64,000 nucleotides of DNA from Photobacterium jeanii. GTDB lineage: Bacteria > Pseudomonadota > Gammaproteobacteria > Enterobacterales > Vibrionaceae. The stretch spans positions 124,001 to 188,000 of the forward strand of contig NZ_LVHF01000012.1 of assembly GCF_001650345.1 (NCBI RefSeq), in the 5' to 3' direction. The translations under genes and the position numbers were made by a program. This document shows, piece by piece, positions 44,627 to 53,518 of this stretch (position 1 is its first letter; every line of letters begins with the position of its first letter). Under the pieces are notes generated by a model that did no database searches, had not been told where the DNA came from, and was given only the letters and a program-made list of their open reading frames with translations.

Positions 44627-46078
44627 CTACGCTGTTGCGTATTGTGGTGCAGGGTAGGTTTTATAACGCACACCCATCATTTGCTCCATACAATGCACAA
44701 CTTGGCAGCTGTAACCGAACTCGTTGTCGTACCAAATGTAAAGTACGCAGCGGTTATCTTGGGCGATAGTTGCGACACCATCCACAACGCCTGCATGACG
44801 AGAACCGACAATATCGGTAGAAACCACTTCAGTAGACTCAGTGAAATCAATTTGACCTGAAAGTGGCGAGTTAAGCGCCATTTCACGTAGGTACTGATTT
44901 AACTCATCAGTAGTCACATTTTTCTCTAGGTTTAGGTTGGCAACGGCCATAGAGACGTTTGGCGTTGGTACGCGAATCGCATTACCTGATAGTTTACCGG
45001 CTAGCTCAGGCAGGGCTTTCGCTACTGCTTTTGCTGCACCTGTGGAAGTAAGCACCATGTTTAATGACGCTGAACGACCACGGCGATCGCCTTTGTGGAA
45101 GTTATCAATCAGGTTTTGGTCATTGGTGTATGAGTGCACAGACTCGATATGACCAGAAACAACACCGTACTTATCATTCATAGCTTTAAGCACTGGCGTG
45201 ATAGCGTTTGTTGTACAACTTGCTGCTGAGATAATGCGATCATCATCTTTGATCACTGATTCATTGACACCAAATACAACGTTTTTGATGTCACCTTTAC
45301 CTGGTGCAGTCAGTAACACCTTCTCAGCACCTTGGCATGCAAGGTGGTTGCTTAGTCCTTCGGTGTCACGCCAGATACCAGTGTTATCCACTACGAGTGC
45401 ATTGTGAATGCCGTATTGGGTGTAATCGACTTCAGCAGGGCTGTTTGCGTAGATCATTTGGATGTAGTTACCGTTGACGATAATAGCTTTACGCTCTTCA
45501 TCAACCGTAATGCTGCCATTGAATGGACCGTGGACAGAATCACGACGCAACAAGCTTGCGCGTTTCTCTAGATCACCATTCTTACCGCCGCGTACCACAA
45601 TTGCTTTTAGGCGCAATGGGTAGCCTGGGCCACTTTTTTCAATCAAAAGACGCGCAAGTAAACGACCAATACGACCAAAGCCGTAAAGGACAACGTCGCG
45701 AGACTCTAGTGATTGTGTGCTGCTGAGTGACTCAACAAGGGCTGTTTGAAGGAAATCTTCTAAGCCATTCTCATCGTCTTGGTTTTTCCAATACTCATGA
45801 GCTAGCTGACCAACATCAATACGACAAGGTGATAAATCGAACTCTGTCAGTTTTTGAATAATTGGCAGGGTTTGCGATGGCGATAAAGCTTCACCTGTGT
45901 ATTTCCGCGCATGACGATGCGCTTTAATAATATCGATAGTAGAAGCGTTAACCAATTGACGACCGAACACTAAGATCTCTACGCCTTTTTGTCGGTACAG
46001 TTGGCCAAGAAGTGGTGAGATGGATTCTGAATTAGTTTGGCTTGCTTGCCAATCAAGTAAGTGATTTTCCGGACTCAT
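44627..46078 (-). CDS. Glyceraldehyde-3-phosphate dehydrogenase, long form with N-terminal extension
   Basis: This 483-residue protein has a roughly 125-residue N-terminal extension of unknown role ahead of a complete GAPDH. Rossmann motif YGFGRIGRLLARLL begins at about 132; catalytic SAASCTTNAITP has Cys288; DRRGRSASLNMVLTSTGAAKAV and WYDNEFGYSCQV near the end are standard. This long form is known in Vibrionaceae and Shewanella alongside a normal gapA. The extension hints at control by partner proteins or a role in gluconeogenesis, which is inference. A 28-base palindrome lies in the leader. Confidence 0.92.
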   Translation of the reverse strand: MSPENHLLDWQASQTNSESISPLLGQLYRQKGVEILVFGRQLVNASTIDIIKAHRHARKYTGEALSPSQTLPIIQKLTEFDLSPCRIDVGQLAHEYWKNQDDENGLEDFLQTALVESLSSTQSLESRDVVLYGFGRIGRLLARLLIEKSGPGYPLRLKAIVVRGGKNGDLEKRASLLRRDSVHGPFNGSITVDEERKAIIVNGNYIQMIYANSPAEVDYTQYGIHNALVVDNTGIWRDTEGLSNHLACQGAEKVLLTAPGKGDIKNVVFGVNESVIKDDDRIISAASCTTNAITPVLKAMNDKYGVVSGHIESVHSYTNDQNLIDNFHKGDRRGRSASLNMVLTSTGAAKAVAKALPELAGKLSGNAIRVPTPNVSMAVANLNLEKNVTTDELNQYLREMALNSPLSGQIDFTESTEVVSTDIVGSRHAGVVDGVATIAQDNRCVLYIWYDNEFGYSCQVVHCMEQMMGVRYKTYPAPQYATA

Positions 46079-46399
46079 CTTTACTTAGGACCTTTCACGT
46101 TTTTGGGGAAGAAACAAAGCATCACACTGTATTCCTGTGGTGTGATGTTCTGCGATATATTGTTTTTATGGTGAAAAGTGTAACGTTTGCGTCGTTTTTA
46201 TCCTAGTAAAATTAAGCAGTTATAATTGTGATCGTGATCGTCTGAAATCTTGTGATCAGATTCTCGCTTTGATTTGTATACCGTGAAAATTGTGCTAAAA
46301 ATCTCGACTTAATTTTTGTTACGGAATTATGGCGCTGTTATTGATGAGATGATCATCCCTGATACTGACTTAGCATCACAAAACATAGATTTATACCGA
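46079..46399. other. GAPDH promoter region with a palindrome
   Basis: 321 bases between anmK and the GAPDH gene, both on the minus strand. CATCACAC at 46120-46127 and GTGTGATG at 46140-46147 form a perfect 8-bp inverted repeat 42-69 bases before the GAPDH ATG, a likely leader hairpin or operator. Repeated GTGATC/GATCAC words lie around 46230-46260. No coding frame. Confidence 0.6.
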
Positions 46400-47506
46400 T
46401 TAAGCAGGATAAATTGCACCGAGCGGTATGGCATGGCTAGCACCTGTCACTTCAGGCAGGTTGCCGGGTAAGTGATGTAAAGTGCGGTAGGCGAGCCAAG
46501 CAAACGCCATCGCTTCCATATTGTCGCTGTCGATACCACGCTCATTGGTGCTCATCACTTGCCACTCAGGCAAAAGCTCTGCCAGACGTCGCATTAAAAG
46601 CGGGTTGTGAACGCCACCACCACAGACCAATAATTCATTGGTTGTTGAAGATGTGAATGTGGCGACTTCAGCGGCGATAGTTATTGCGCTTAATTCAATT
46701 AAGGTTGCTTGGGTGTCTTGTGGCTTAATGTTTGGCTGGCTCTCAAGGTGTTTATCTAACCAAGGTAGGTTGAAAAGTTCACGCCCGGTGCTTTTAGGCG
46801 CAGGTTGCGTGAAATAGCTATCACTGAGCATAGCTTCAAGTAGCCCTTTGTTGACGGAACCAGTCTGTGCCCATGCCGCATCTTTGTCGTAGGGGGAGTT
46901 AAGGTATCGTGATATCCACGCGTCTGACAACATGTTGCCGGGGCCAGTGTCATAGCCGATCACCTTATAATCAGGTTTTAATAGCGTGATATTGGCGATC
47001 CCCCCGATATTGAGAATGACGCGGGTAATATTGCTATCGCTGAATAATTGTTGGTGGAAGGCAGGAACCAGTGGCGCACCTTGCCCACCAAAAGCCATAT
47101 CTTTGCGGCGAAAATCTGCGACAGTACAAATCCCAGTTTTGGCTGAGATGATATTGGCATCCCCTAACTGCATGGTAAAAGGGTAGTGAGCTTCTGGGGC
47201 ATGGAAGACGGTTTGCCCATGGCTACCAATGGCTTTGATTTGATGCGCAGGTACATTTGCTTTGCTTAATAAGGCATCGACGGCATCAGCAAATAAATGA
47301 CCAAGTCGGTGATCGAGCTCACCTATGGCTTGCAAGTTGGTCGCTTGACCTAAACAGATATCAAGTAACGCCTGCTTTAAGTTATCACCCATAGGAAAGC
47401 TTATCGCATCAATGATATGCGTTTTATTATCGTCAATCTCAACTAAGACTGCATCTACACCATCCATACTGGTGCCTGACATTAATCCTATGTATTTTTC
47501 TGCCAT
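46400..47506 (-). CDS. anmK: Anhydro-N-acetylmuramic acid kinase
   Basis: AnmK cleaves and phosphorylates anhydroMurNAc to MurNAc-6-phosphate during cell-wall recycling. The 368-residue product (E. coli 369) shows IGLMSGTSMDGVDAVLVE, IGSHGQTVFHAP, FRRKDMAFGGQGAPLVPAFH, NIGGIANIT, GYDTGPGNMLSDAW and LLVCGGGVHNPLLMRRL. The partner murQ is not adjacent in the window. ATG start; divergent from the PEP-CTERM gene. Confidence 0.96.
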   Translation of the reverse strand: MAEKYIGLMSGTSMDGVDAVLVEIDDNKTHIIDAISFPMGDNLKQALLDICLGQATNLQAIGELDHRLGHLFADAVDALLSKANVPAHQIKAIGSHGQTVFHAPEAHYPFTMQLGDANIISAKTGICTVADFRRKDMAFGGQGAPLVPAFHQQLFSDSNITRVILNIGGIANITLLKPDYKVIGYDTGPGNMLSDAWISRYLNSPYDKDAAWAQTGSVNKGLLEAMLSDSYFTQPAPKSTGRELFNLPWLDKHLESQPNIKPQDTQATLIELSAITIAAEVATFTSSTTNELLVCGGGVHNPLLMRRLAELLPEWQVMSTNERGIDSDNMEAMAFAWLAYRTLHHLPGNLPEVTGASHAIPLGAIYPA

Positions 47507-47672
47507 TTCACTTGCCTTATAGTGCGCTCATCGACTGTCAGACTATTTTACACCTTAGCAATGAAGAAAGGCGCTGAATTCTTTAACTAAATGAAAATAA
47601 AGCAATAAAAAAATTGGCATCGGTGTTGCTTTATAGCTTGTACACACACCACATACTTTGTGAGGGAACATC

Positions 47673-48296
47673 ATGAAAAAGTTAACTATCGCTGCTTTGG
47701 TAACATCTTCACTGTTTGCTGCTAACGCAAGCGCTACGATTATGTCAGTGAGTTCAGGCACATCTTCTGCTGGCTTCTCTGCGCAGATAACACCTGCACC
47801 AGGTTCAGTATTAAATAACAATGTGACAAACCAAGCACAACAAGGTTTCAACGAACAGCAATTGGTTTCCTTAACTTCAGACCTTAGTGTAGATGGTGGC
47901 ACTATTGTTAAGGGTACAAATGTTGCGAGCCACATGATTTTCTTGAACAAGCCTAATCGTGTACGTGGTGCAATTTCACATCTCGATGTGGAGTGGATGT
48001 TTGATAGTAAAATCTTAGGTGTAATGTCTGACTCTGGCGGTACTTTAGAAGCAGCTAGCTCTTCGTTCTTAGGCGCGCCAGGTACAACATATCCTGGTGC
48101 ATTTGGTGCTCGTGGAATGGAAGGAAATGATAGTTATATCATTGATGGTAATAAGCTAACAGTATCAATGCGTGTAACTCAGCCGGGTGACTGGATCCGT
48201 GTTATCACCGATGTGCCAGAGCCAGCGTCAATGGCGTTATTCGGTTTAGGCTTGATGGGGCTTGGTTTATCTCGTCGCCGTAAAAATAAAGCGTAA
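47673..48296 (+). CDS. Exported PEP-CTERM sorting-domain protein
   Basis: This 207-residue secreted protein has a signal peptide MKKLTIAALVTSSLFAANASA and a mid-region rich in Ser/Gly/Thr without a known domain. It ends in a textbook PEP-CTERM signal: VPEPASMALFGLGLMGLGLS followed by RRRKNKA (motif, hydrophobic helix, basic tail). Such tails are recognised by an exosortase (EpsH/XrtA type) and often belong to exopolysaccharide or biofilm systems. No exosortase or polysaccharide gene is nearby. GAGGGA precedes the ATG, and the gene is closed by a terminator. Confidence 0.9.
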   Translation: MKKLTIAALVTSSLFAANASATIMSVSSGTSSAGFSAQITPAPGSVLNNNVTNQAQQGFNEQQLVSLTSDLSVDGGTIVKGTNVASHMIFLNKPNRVRGAISHLDVEWMFDSKILGVMSDSGGTLEAASSSFLGAPGTTYPGAFGARGMEGNDSYIIDGNKLTVSMRVTQPGDWIRVITDVPEPASMALFGLGLMGLGLSRRRKNKA

Positions 48297-48376
48297 TCGC
48301 GATTTAATCAGAAGCTGAATTTCACATCAAAGATGATGTAGCTCACGAAATCTGATATCATGCGCGTAATTTGCTA

Positions 48377-48404
48377 AAGCTGCCGATCAAAAGGCAGCTT
48401 TTTT
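48377..48404 (+). terminator. Terminator between the PEP-CTERM gene and ybiT
   Basis: AAGCTGCC, loop GATCAAAA, GGCAGCTT followed by TTTT. The next in-frame ATG of the ybiT frame (48406) abuts its T-run and is therefore unlikely to be the real start. Confidence 0.88.
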
Positions 48405-48438
48405 AATGCTTGATAATTCATTAATTTGGAACAGTACA

Positions 48439-50034
48439 TTGATTTCTACAGCTAACATTACAATGCAGTTTGGCGATAAGCCATTGTTTGAAAATATTTC
48501 AGTCAAGTTCGGTGGCGGTAACCGTTACGGTCTTATCGGTGCGAATGGCTGTGGTAAGTCAACCTTCATGAAGATTCTTGGCGGTGAGCTAGAGCAATCT
48601 GCTGGTACTGTATCTCTTGATCCAAATGAGCGTATGGCGAAGCTAGGTCAGGATCAGTTTGCATTTGAAGAGTACACAGTGGTTGATACTGTGATCATGG
48701 GTCACAAAGAACTGTGGAAAGTAAAAGAAGAACGTGATCGTATTTACGCTCTACCAGAAATGTCTGACGAAGACGGCATGCGTGTTGGCGATCTTGAGAC
48801 TGAATTCGCTGAAATGGACGGTTACTCTGCCGAAGCGCGTGCGGGTGAACTTCTGCTTGGTCTTGGTATCCCAGAAGAGCAGCACTTTGGTCTAATGAGT
48901 GAAGTTGCACCAGGTCTTAAGGTACGTGTTCTTCTTGCACAGGTACTGTTTGCAGAACCTGACGTAATGCTACTTGACGAACCAACGAACAACTTGGACA
49001 TCCACACCATCAGCTGGCTTGAAGAGATCCTACTAGCACGTAACTGTACTATGATCATCATCTCGCACGACCGTCACTTCCTAAACAGTGTATGTACGCA
49101 CATGGCTGACTTGGATTACGGTGAGCTTCGTCTATTCACTGGTAACTACGACGAATACATGATCGCAGCTGAGCAAGCGCGTGAGCGTTTACACGCAGAC
49201 AACGCGAAGAAGAAAGCACAAATTGCTGAACTGCAAACGTTCGTAAGTCGTTTCTCTGCAAACGCATCGAAAGCAAAACAAGCAACTTCTCGCCAGAAGC
49301 AGCTTGATAAGATCCAGCTTGACGAAGTGAAAGCTTCTAGCCGTCAGAGCCCGTTCATTCGTTTTGACCAAGAGAAAGAGCTGTTCCGTAACGCACTAGA
49401 AGTTGAAAGCCTAAAACAAGGTTACGGTGAAAACATCCTAATCAACGGCGTAAACCTAATGGTTGAAGTGGGTGAGCGTATCGCGATCATCGGTGAAAAC
49501 GGTATCGGTAAATCGACTTTCCTAAACACCCTTGCTGGTGAAATGGAACCAATGGAAGGTATGATCAAGTGGTCTGAGAATAACAACATTGGTTTTTACG
49601 CTCAGGATCACAGTGCTGATTTTGAAGAAGATATGACTCTGCTTGACTGGATGGGTCAGTGGAAGAAAGAAGGTGACGACGAGCAAGTAGTTCGCGGTAT
49701 TCTTGGTCGTATGCTGTTCTCTCAAAACGACATTAAGAAATCTGTAAAAGTGATTTCTGGTGGTGAGCAAGGTCGTATGCTGTTTGGTAAGCTAATTATG
49801 CAAAAACCAAACATCCTACTAATGGACGAACCAACAAACCACATGGATATGGAATCGATTGAAGCACTGAACTTGGCGCTTGAAAACTTCAAAGGTACGC
49901 TAATGTTCGTATCGCACGACCGTCAGTTCGTATCATCGATTGCAACCCGCATCATCGAAATCACTAAAGATGGCGTAGAAGATTTCCACGGTACTTACGA
50001 TGAGTACCTACGCAAACAAGGCCTAAACGGCTAA
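48439..50034 (+). CDS. ybiT: ABC-F family ATPase YbiT
   Basis: This cytosolic ribosome-associated ABC-F protein consists of two nucleotide-binding domains and has no membrane part. From the TTG at 48439 it has 531 residues (E. coli YbiT 530) and starts [20 protein letters not shown], matching YbiT; the ATG at 48406 would add 11 residues but sits on a terminator tail. NBD1: GANGCGKST, degenerate signature region [25 protein letters not shown]. Linker: [23 protein letters not shown]2: [39 protein letters not shown] proteins of this subgroup bind the ribosomal E-site; the exact role is unsettled. Confidence 0.95.
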   Translation: MISTANITMQFGDKPLFENISVKFGGGNRYGLIGANGCGKSTFMKILGGELEQSAGTVSLDPNERMAKLGQDQFAFEEYTVVDTVIMGHKELWKVKEERDRIYALPEMSDEDGMRVGDLETEFAEMDGYSAEARAGELLLGLGIPEEQHFGLMSEVAPGLKVRVLLAQVLFAEPDVMLLDEPTNNLDIHTISWLEEILLARNCTMIIISHDRHFLNSVCTHMADLDYGELRLFTGNYDEYMIAAEQARERLHADNAKKKAQIAELQTFVSRFSANASKAKQATSRQKQLDKIQLDEVKASSRQSPFIRFDQEKELFRNALEVESLKQGYGENILINGVNLMVEVGERIAIIGENGIGKSTFLNTLAGEMEPMEGMIKWSENNNIGFYAQDHSADFEEDMTLLDWMGQWKKEGDDEQVVRGILGRMLFSQNDIKKSVKVISGGEQGRMLFGKLIMQKPNILLMDEPTNHMDMESIEALNLALENFKGTLMFVSHDRQFVSSIATRIIEITKDGVEDFHGTYDEYLRKQGLNG

Positions 50035-50050
50035 GTTAACGTGAGATTAT

Positions 50051-50076
50051 AAGCCGCCTTCAATGGCGGCTTTTTT
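50051..50076 (+). terminator. Terminator of ybiT
   Basis: AAGCCGCC, loop TTCAAT, GGCGGCTT followed by TTTT. Perfect 8-bp GC-rich stem. Confidence 0.92.
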
Positions 50077-50119
50077 CTATTCGCAGACCTGTTCTAAAAG
50101 GTTGATAACGGAGAATGAA

Positions 50120-50572
50120 ATGAAGATTTGGGTTGATGCTGATGCATGTCCGAATGTGATCAAAGAGATTCTGTTTCGTGTTGCTAACCGTGTTGGTGTG
50201 CAAGTGACGCTGGTGGCGAATCACTTTGTGCGCGTACCACCATCACCGCACATTCGTTCGCTGCAAGTTGAAAGCGGTTTCGATGTGGCTGATGACTTTA
50301 TTGTAAAGCAGGTTGAGGCTGGTGATTTGGTGATTACTGCTGATATCCCATTAGCGGATGAAGTGATTAGCAAAGACGCTCATGCGTTAAATCCGCGCGG
50401 TGAGATGTACACCAAAGAAACGATCAAGCAGCGTCTTCAGATGCGTGACTTTATGGAAACGATGCGTAGCTCGGGCATTCAAACGGGTGGTCCTGCACCG
50501 TTGAACCAGACAGATCGCCAGAACTTTGCTAACAAGTTAGATAGCTTTGTCGCTAAGCATTTTCGTAAGTGA
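50120..50572 (+). CDS. yaiI: DUF188/UPF0178 family protein YaiI
   Basis: This 150-residue protein of the YaiI/YqxD family, a predicted PIN-like nuclease fold, shows [15 protein letters not shown] with the acidic D-A-D pair, [39 protein letters not shown] and [14 protein letters not shown] six bases before the ATG at 50120 decides the start; the open frame begins 57 bases earlier inside the ybiT terminator. Function unknown. Confidence 0.92.
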   Translation: MKIWVDADACPNVIKEILFRVANRVGVQVTLVANHFVRVPPSPHIRSLQVESGFDVADDFIVKQVEAGDLVITADIPLADEVISKDAHALNPRGEMYTKETIKQRLQMRDFMETMRSSGIQTGGPAPLNQTDRQNFANKLDSFVAKHFRK

Positions 50573-50632
50573 TGTGTTCACCAGCGCTGAAACGTAAGAT
50601 CTTGATCTAATTTTGTTAAGTGGAATACTCAG

Positions 50633-51685
50633 CTATTCCGCTTTTTCTTTCTCTTCTAATGCTTTCTGTTTTTCTTGCTCTTCTTGAATTTTCTTCGGTG
50701 TGGCTTTTTTCTTTTTCTGAATTCGATATTCAGTGGCTAGATACCAGTTTGAATTCTTGTTGGTGATCAGCGCCTCTAGTGCTTTTGAATTCACCTCTTG
50801 AAATTGTCCCATTTCAATTGCTGTTTTATCACTTTTGCCAATCAAGGTGTCGGCAGCTAAATCTGTCATCACTGTGGCGGCTTCGGTCAGTGCTGTTGCG
50901 TAATCATCACGGTCGTTGAAGTTATAGTTTTCAACATTCATTTTTTCCCGTAGGGCAAGTGACCATTGATACGCTAAATAAGGGACAACAGCATAGGGCT
51001 CATTGGTATTAGGGTTGGTTTGTTTTTGTGGCAGATCGTAGCTAATACCTTGTAGAAAGAAAGCGAGGGCAAGGAATTTATCTTCTTTTAATTGCTTAGA
51101 GCCAATAAATTCAGGCAGGTCTGATGGCGATATTTTTTTTCCTTTAGCGCCAAAAAGCCACACCGTATTGTCATGACTCATCTCAGCCCAAAAATCATCC
51201 CCTGAGTCTAATAGGTTGTGACTGACTTTGAGCATTACGGGAACATTCGTGCCACCATTGGGCATGTCCCAGAAGCTAGAAAGCGTATGGTGCTGAGTGG
51301 TGAGGAAAAGTAATCCTTCTTTAGGGCCGACTACAACTTTGGCAAGGTCCTGAGTTTGTGAGCCAAGTTTTTTGGCACAGGTGAAGCTTTCTAAATCCGT
51401 TGGGTTTGATTTTTCTCCCCAATCTTTCACGCTGCCACCACCATTTAGCTTGCAGAGTTTATTAAACATGGCTTTTTCATTGGATTTATAGCTTTGTAGT
51501 AGGGCATATTCGAGGTCGTAACTCATCACAGCTTGAGTAGGTAGGATTTGATCTAGGGTTACGGTAATCGTATCCCCTTGTTGTAATTCGCTGTAGTTTG
51601 GTTTTTCTGCACTCACTCCAAAACCAAATAATGTAGACAATGCAAAAAGACAGCCCCGATACGCGACCTTAACAGTACAAGCCAT
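50633..51685 (-). CDS. Exported ParB-like (ParBc_2) protein
   Basis: This 350-residue protein has a signal peptide ending VSA-EKPNY. Residues about 40-190 match the putative ParB-like nuclease family ParBc_2 (PF08857): ILPTQAVMSYDLEYALL, KVVVGPKEGLLFLTTQHHT (conserved HH), SSFWDMPN, DFWAEMSHDNTVWLFGAKG and ISPSDLPEFIG. The tail is Lys/Glu-rich and coiled. The His-rich catalytic-looking patch is retained. The start at 51685 is supported by GAGG eight bases upstream. Although the fold relates to ParB/sulfiredoxin, export makes chromosome partitioning impossible; the substrate is unknown. Confidence 0.82.
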   Translation of the reverse strand: MACTVKVAYRGCLFALSTLFGFGVSAEKPNYSELQQGDTITVTLDQILPTQAVMSYDLEYALLQSYKSNEKAMFNKLCKLNGGGSVKDWGEKSNPTDLESFTCAKKLGSQTQDLAKVVVGPKEGLLFLTTQHHTLSSFWDMPNGGTNVPVMLKVSHNLLDSGDDFWAEMSHDNTVWLFGAKGKKISPSDLPEFIGSKQLKEDKFLALAFFLQGISYDLPQKQTNPNTNEPYAVVPYLAYQWSLALREKMNVENYNFNDRDDYATALTEAATVMTDLAADTLIGKSDKTAIEMGQFQEVNSKALEALITNKNSNWYLATEYRIQKKKKATPKKIQEEQEKQKALEEKEKAE

Positions 51686-51813
51686 AGCAATAACCTCATT
51701 AACCTGCATGGTGTCAGTTTAGCAAAGTGCAAAGTGACTCGCGGCGAATTATCAAGGCGACAAGGGGTGAGGTGAGTAGAGAATGGCGCTAGCGCCAAAT
51801 AACAGGCAACAAA

Positions 51814-51839
51814 AAAGCGGTGTGAGTGCACACCGCTTT
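51814..51839 (-). terminator. Terminator of the qmcA-nfeD operon
   Basis: AAAGCGGTGTG, loop AGTG, CACACCGCTTT with a T-run on the minus strand; 28 bases after the nfeD-like stop. Confidence 0.9.
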
Positions 51840-51866
51840 GTGTATCTAAACCTAAAAGTTATTAAC

Positions 51867-52340
51867 TTAGCATCCGGTTACCGTAAACTTACCTACAGCA
51901 ACACCCACCACTTTAACTTGGCTACCTTGTGGCAGAGTTTGCTCCTCACTTTGTGGATCGAGCAATAGCTGCCATTGAATACCTGAGTGCTTAACATAGA
52001 CAGGGTCTGCGTTGAGACTCAGTGGTGCAGTGAGAGTAAAAGTAAGGCCGATAAAGTCGCTATGGACGTTGTTAGGCTCTACTTTACTGTTTTGTAGCCG
52101 TTTAAGCGGCTTCCAAAGCAGAAGGGTAAGTACACCTGCTCCAATACCCGTTGTACTGACTAGGCTTAGCCAAGTTTCAGGTATCACCCCGATCCAAGCT
52201 AGCGCCCCAGCGATAACGGCAGCGACACCAACAGCAAGTAGTGCAATGGTCGATAAGCCAAGGACAAAAGCTTCCACCGATAAGACAATCAAACCTATGA
52301 TGATCGTCAATTGAGCTAGGCTGATACCGAAAATATCCAT
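51867..52340 (-). CDS. NfeD-like membrane protein, partner of QmcA
   Basis: This 157-residue protein has three or four N-terminal membrane helices (about 5-75: LAQLTIIIGLIVLSVEAFV; IALLAVGVAAVIAGALAWIG) and a C-terminal OB-fold typical of NfeD (FIGLTFTLTAPL, GSQVKVVGVAVGKFTV). Short NfeD proteins (as E. coli YbbK) are always linked with an SPFH-domain protein and may anchor or position it. It follows qmcA by 10 bases in the same operon. Confidence 0.88.
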   Translation of the reverse strand: MDIFGISLAQLTIIIGLIVLSVEAFVLGLSTIALLAVGVAAVIAGALAWIGVIPETWLSLVSTTGIGAGVLTLLLWKPLKRLQNSKVEPNNVHSDFIGLTFTLTAPLSLNADPVYVKHSGIQWQLLLDPQSEEQTLPQGSQVKVVGVAVGKFTVTGC

Positions 52341-52350
52341 AATGGATCCC

Positions 52351-53295
52351 TTACTTGGTTTGGTTCAGTTTGTTGATGATGGTCATGGCTTCTGCGACCA
52401 ATGAAGAAGCGTTTGATTGACCATCTGGTAACAGAACAACAGAAGACTCTTTCGCAATGGCGTGCTTAGCTTCGATAGCTTTACCTGCTAGCTCTAATTG
52501 AATCGCTTTTTGACCTTCAGGGGTTGATGCGGTACGGCCAACCACTTCAATCGCTTCTGCTTGTGCTTGAGCAACCGCTAGAATCGCCTTCGCTTCACCT
52601 TCTGCTTTTAGCACTTGCTCTGAGCGCTCCGCTTCTGCAGCCAGTACGCGTGCTTGTTTTTCACCTTCTGCAATATTGATGTCTGATTGACGTTGGCCTT
52701 CAGATTCCAAAATCGCCGCACGTTTCTCACGCTCAGCTTTCATTTGGCGTTCCATCGCATCAAGCACCGAGCGTGGTGGCTCGATATCTTTAATTTCGTA
52801 GCGAAGTACTTGAACCCCCCAAGGTTCAGATGCCTCATTAATAGAAGAAACGATAGCGGTGTTAAGGTTTTCGCGCTCTTCAAAGGTTTTATCTAATTCA
52901 AGTTTACCAACTTCACTACGCATTGTGGTTTGTGCTAGTTGAGTCACCGAGAAAACATAGTCATCAACGCCATAGCATGCTTTGTATGGGTCTAGCACTT
53001 TAAGGTAAAGCACACCATCTACCACGAGTGAAATGTTGTCTTTGGTGATTGCAGCTTGTTGCGGTACATCATAAGCCTGTTCTTTTAGCGAGCGGGTGTA
53101 AGCAATGCGGTCAATGAAAGGAACAATGAAGTTAAGCCCTGCTTCCATAGTTTTGTTGTACTTACCGAAACGCTCAACAATGAAAGCTGAGTTTTGAGGT
53201 ACAAACTTCACAGATGAGCGCAGGAAAATAACTATAAAAATAGCGAGGAAAATCCAACCGCTAAGAAGACTTGGTAATAATTCTAGGATGTCCAT
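52351..53295 (-). CDS. qmcA: SPFH/stomatin-like protein QmcA
   Basis: This 314-residue protein (E. coli QmcA 305) has an N-terminal membrane helix (GWIFLAIFIVIFLRSSVK), an SPFH domain (VPQNSAFIVERFGKYNKTMEAGLNFIVPFIDRI; AQTTMRSEVGKLELDKTFEERENLN, read in parts) and a long Ala/Glu/Gln coiled coil (IAEGEKQARVLAAEAERSEQ; AVAQAQAEAIEVVG). It forms oligomeric membrane microdomains and affects FtsH-linked quality control. Paired with the nfeD-like gene. Confidence 0.94.
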   Translation of the reverse strand: MDILELLPSLLSGWIFLAIFIVIFLRSSVKFVPQNSAFIVERFGKYNKTMEAGLNFIVPFIDRIAYTRSLKEQAYDVPQQAAITKDNISLVVDGVLYLKVLDPYKACYGVDDYVFSVTQLAQTTMRSEVGKLELDKTFEERENLNTAIVSSINEASEPWGVQVLRYEIKDIEPPRSVLDAMERQMKAEREKRAAILESEGQRQSDINIAEGEKQARVLAAEAERSEQVLKAEGEAKAILAVAQAQAEAIEVVGRTASTPEGQKAIQLELAGKAIEAKHAIAKESSVVLLPDGQSNASSLVAEAMTIINKLNQTK

Positions 53296-53471
53296 ATTGA
53301 CCCTTTTAATAATAAATTGAATTGCGTTTTATTACTTTATCAAAATAGACAGCTTTATCTAGAAAAACACACAGATGAAAATGAAAAGAGCGTAGATATG
53401 CGATGAATATTGAGCGAAAAGCGTCTAGAACTCGATAATAAAGGGGGAGTGATAAGGATGTTCTATAAAAA

Positions 53472-53498
53472 AATAAGCCAGCGTAATGCTGGCTTATT
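53472..53498 (-). terminator. Terminator of the sodium:amino acid symporter gene
   Basis: AATAAGCCAGC, loop GTAAT, GCTGGCTTATT: a perfect 11-bp stem with T-run on the minus strand, 20 bases from the stop. Confidence 0.92.
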
Positions 53499-53518
53499 TA
53501 AGTGATGGAGCTTAAAGA

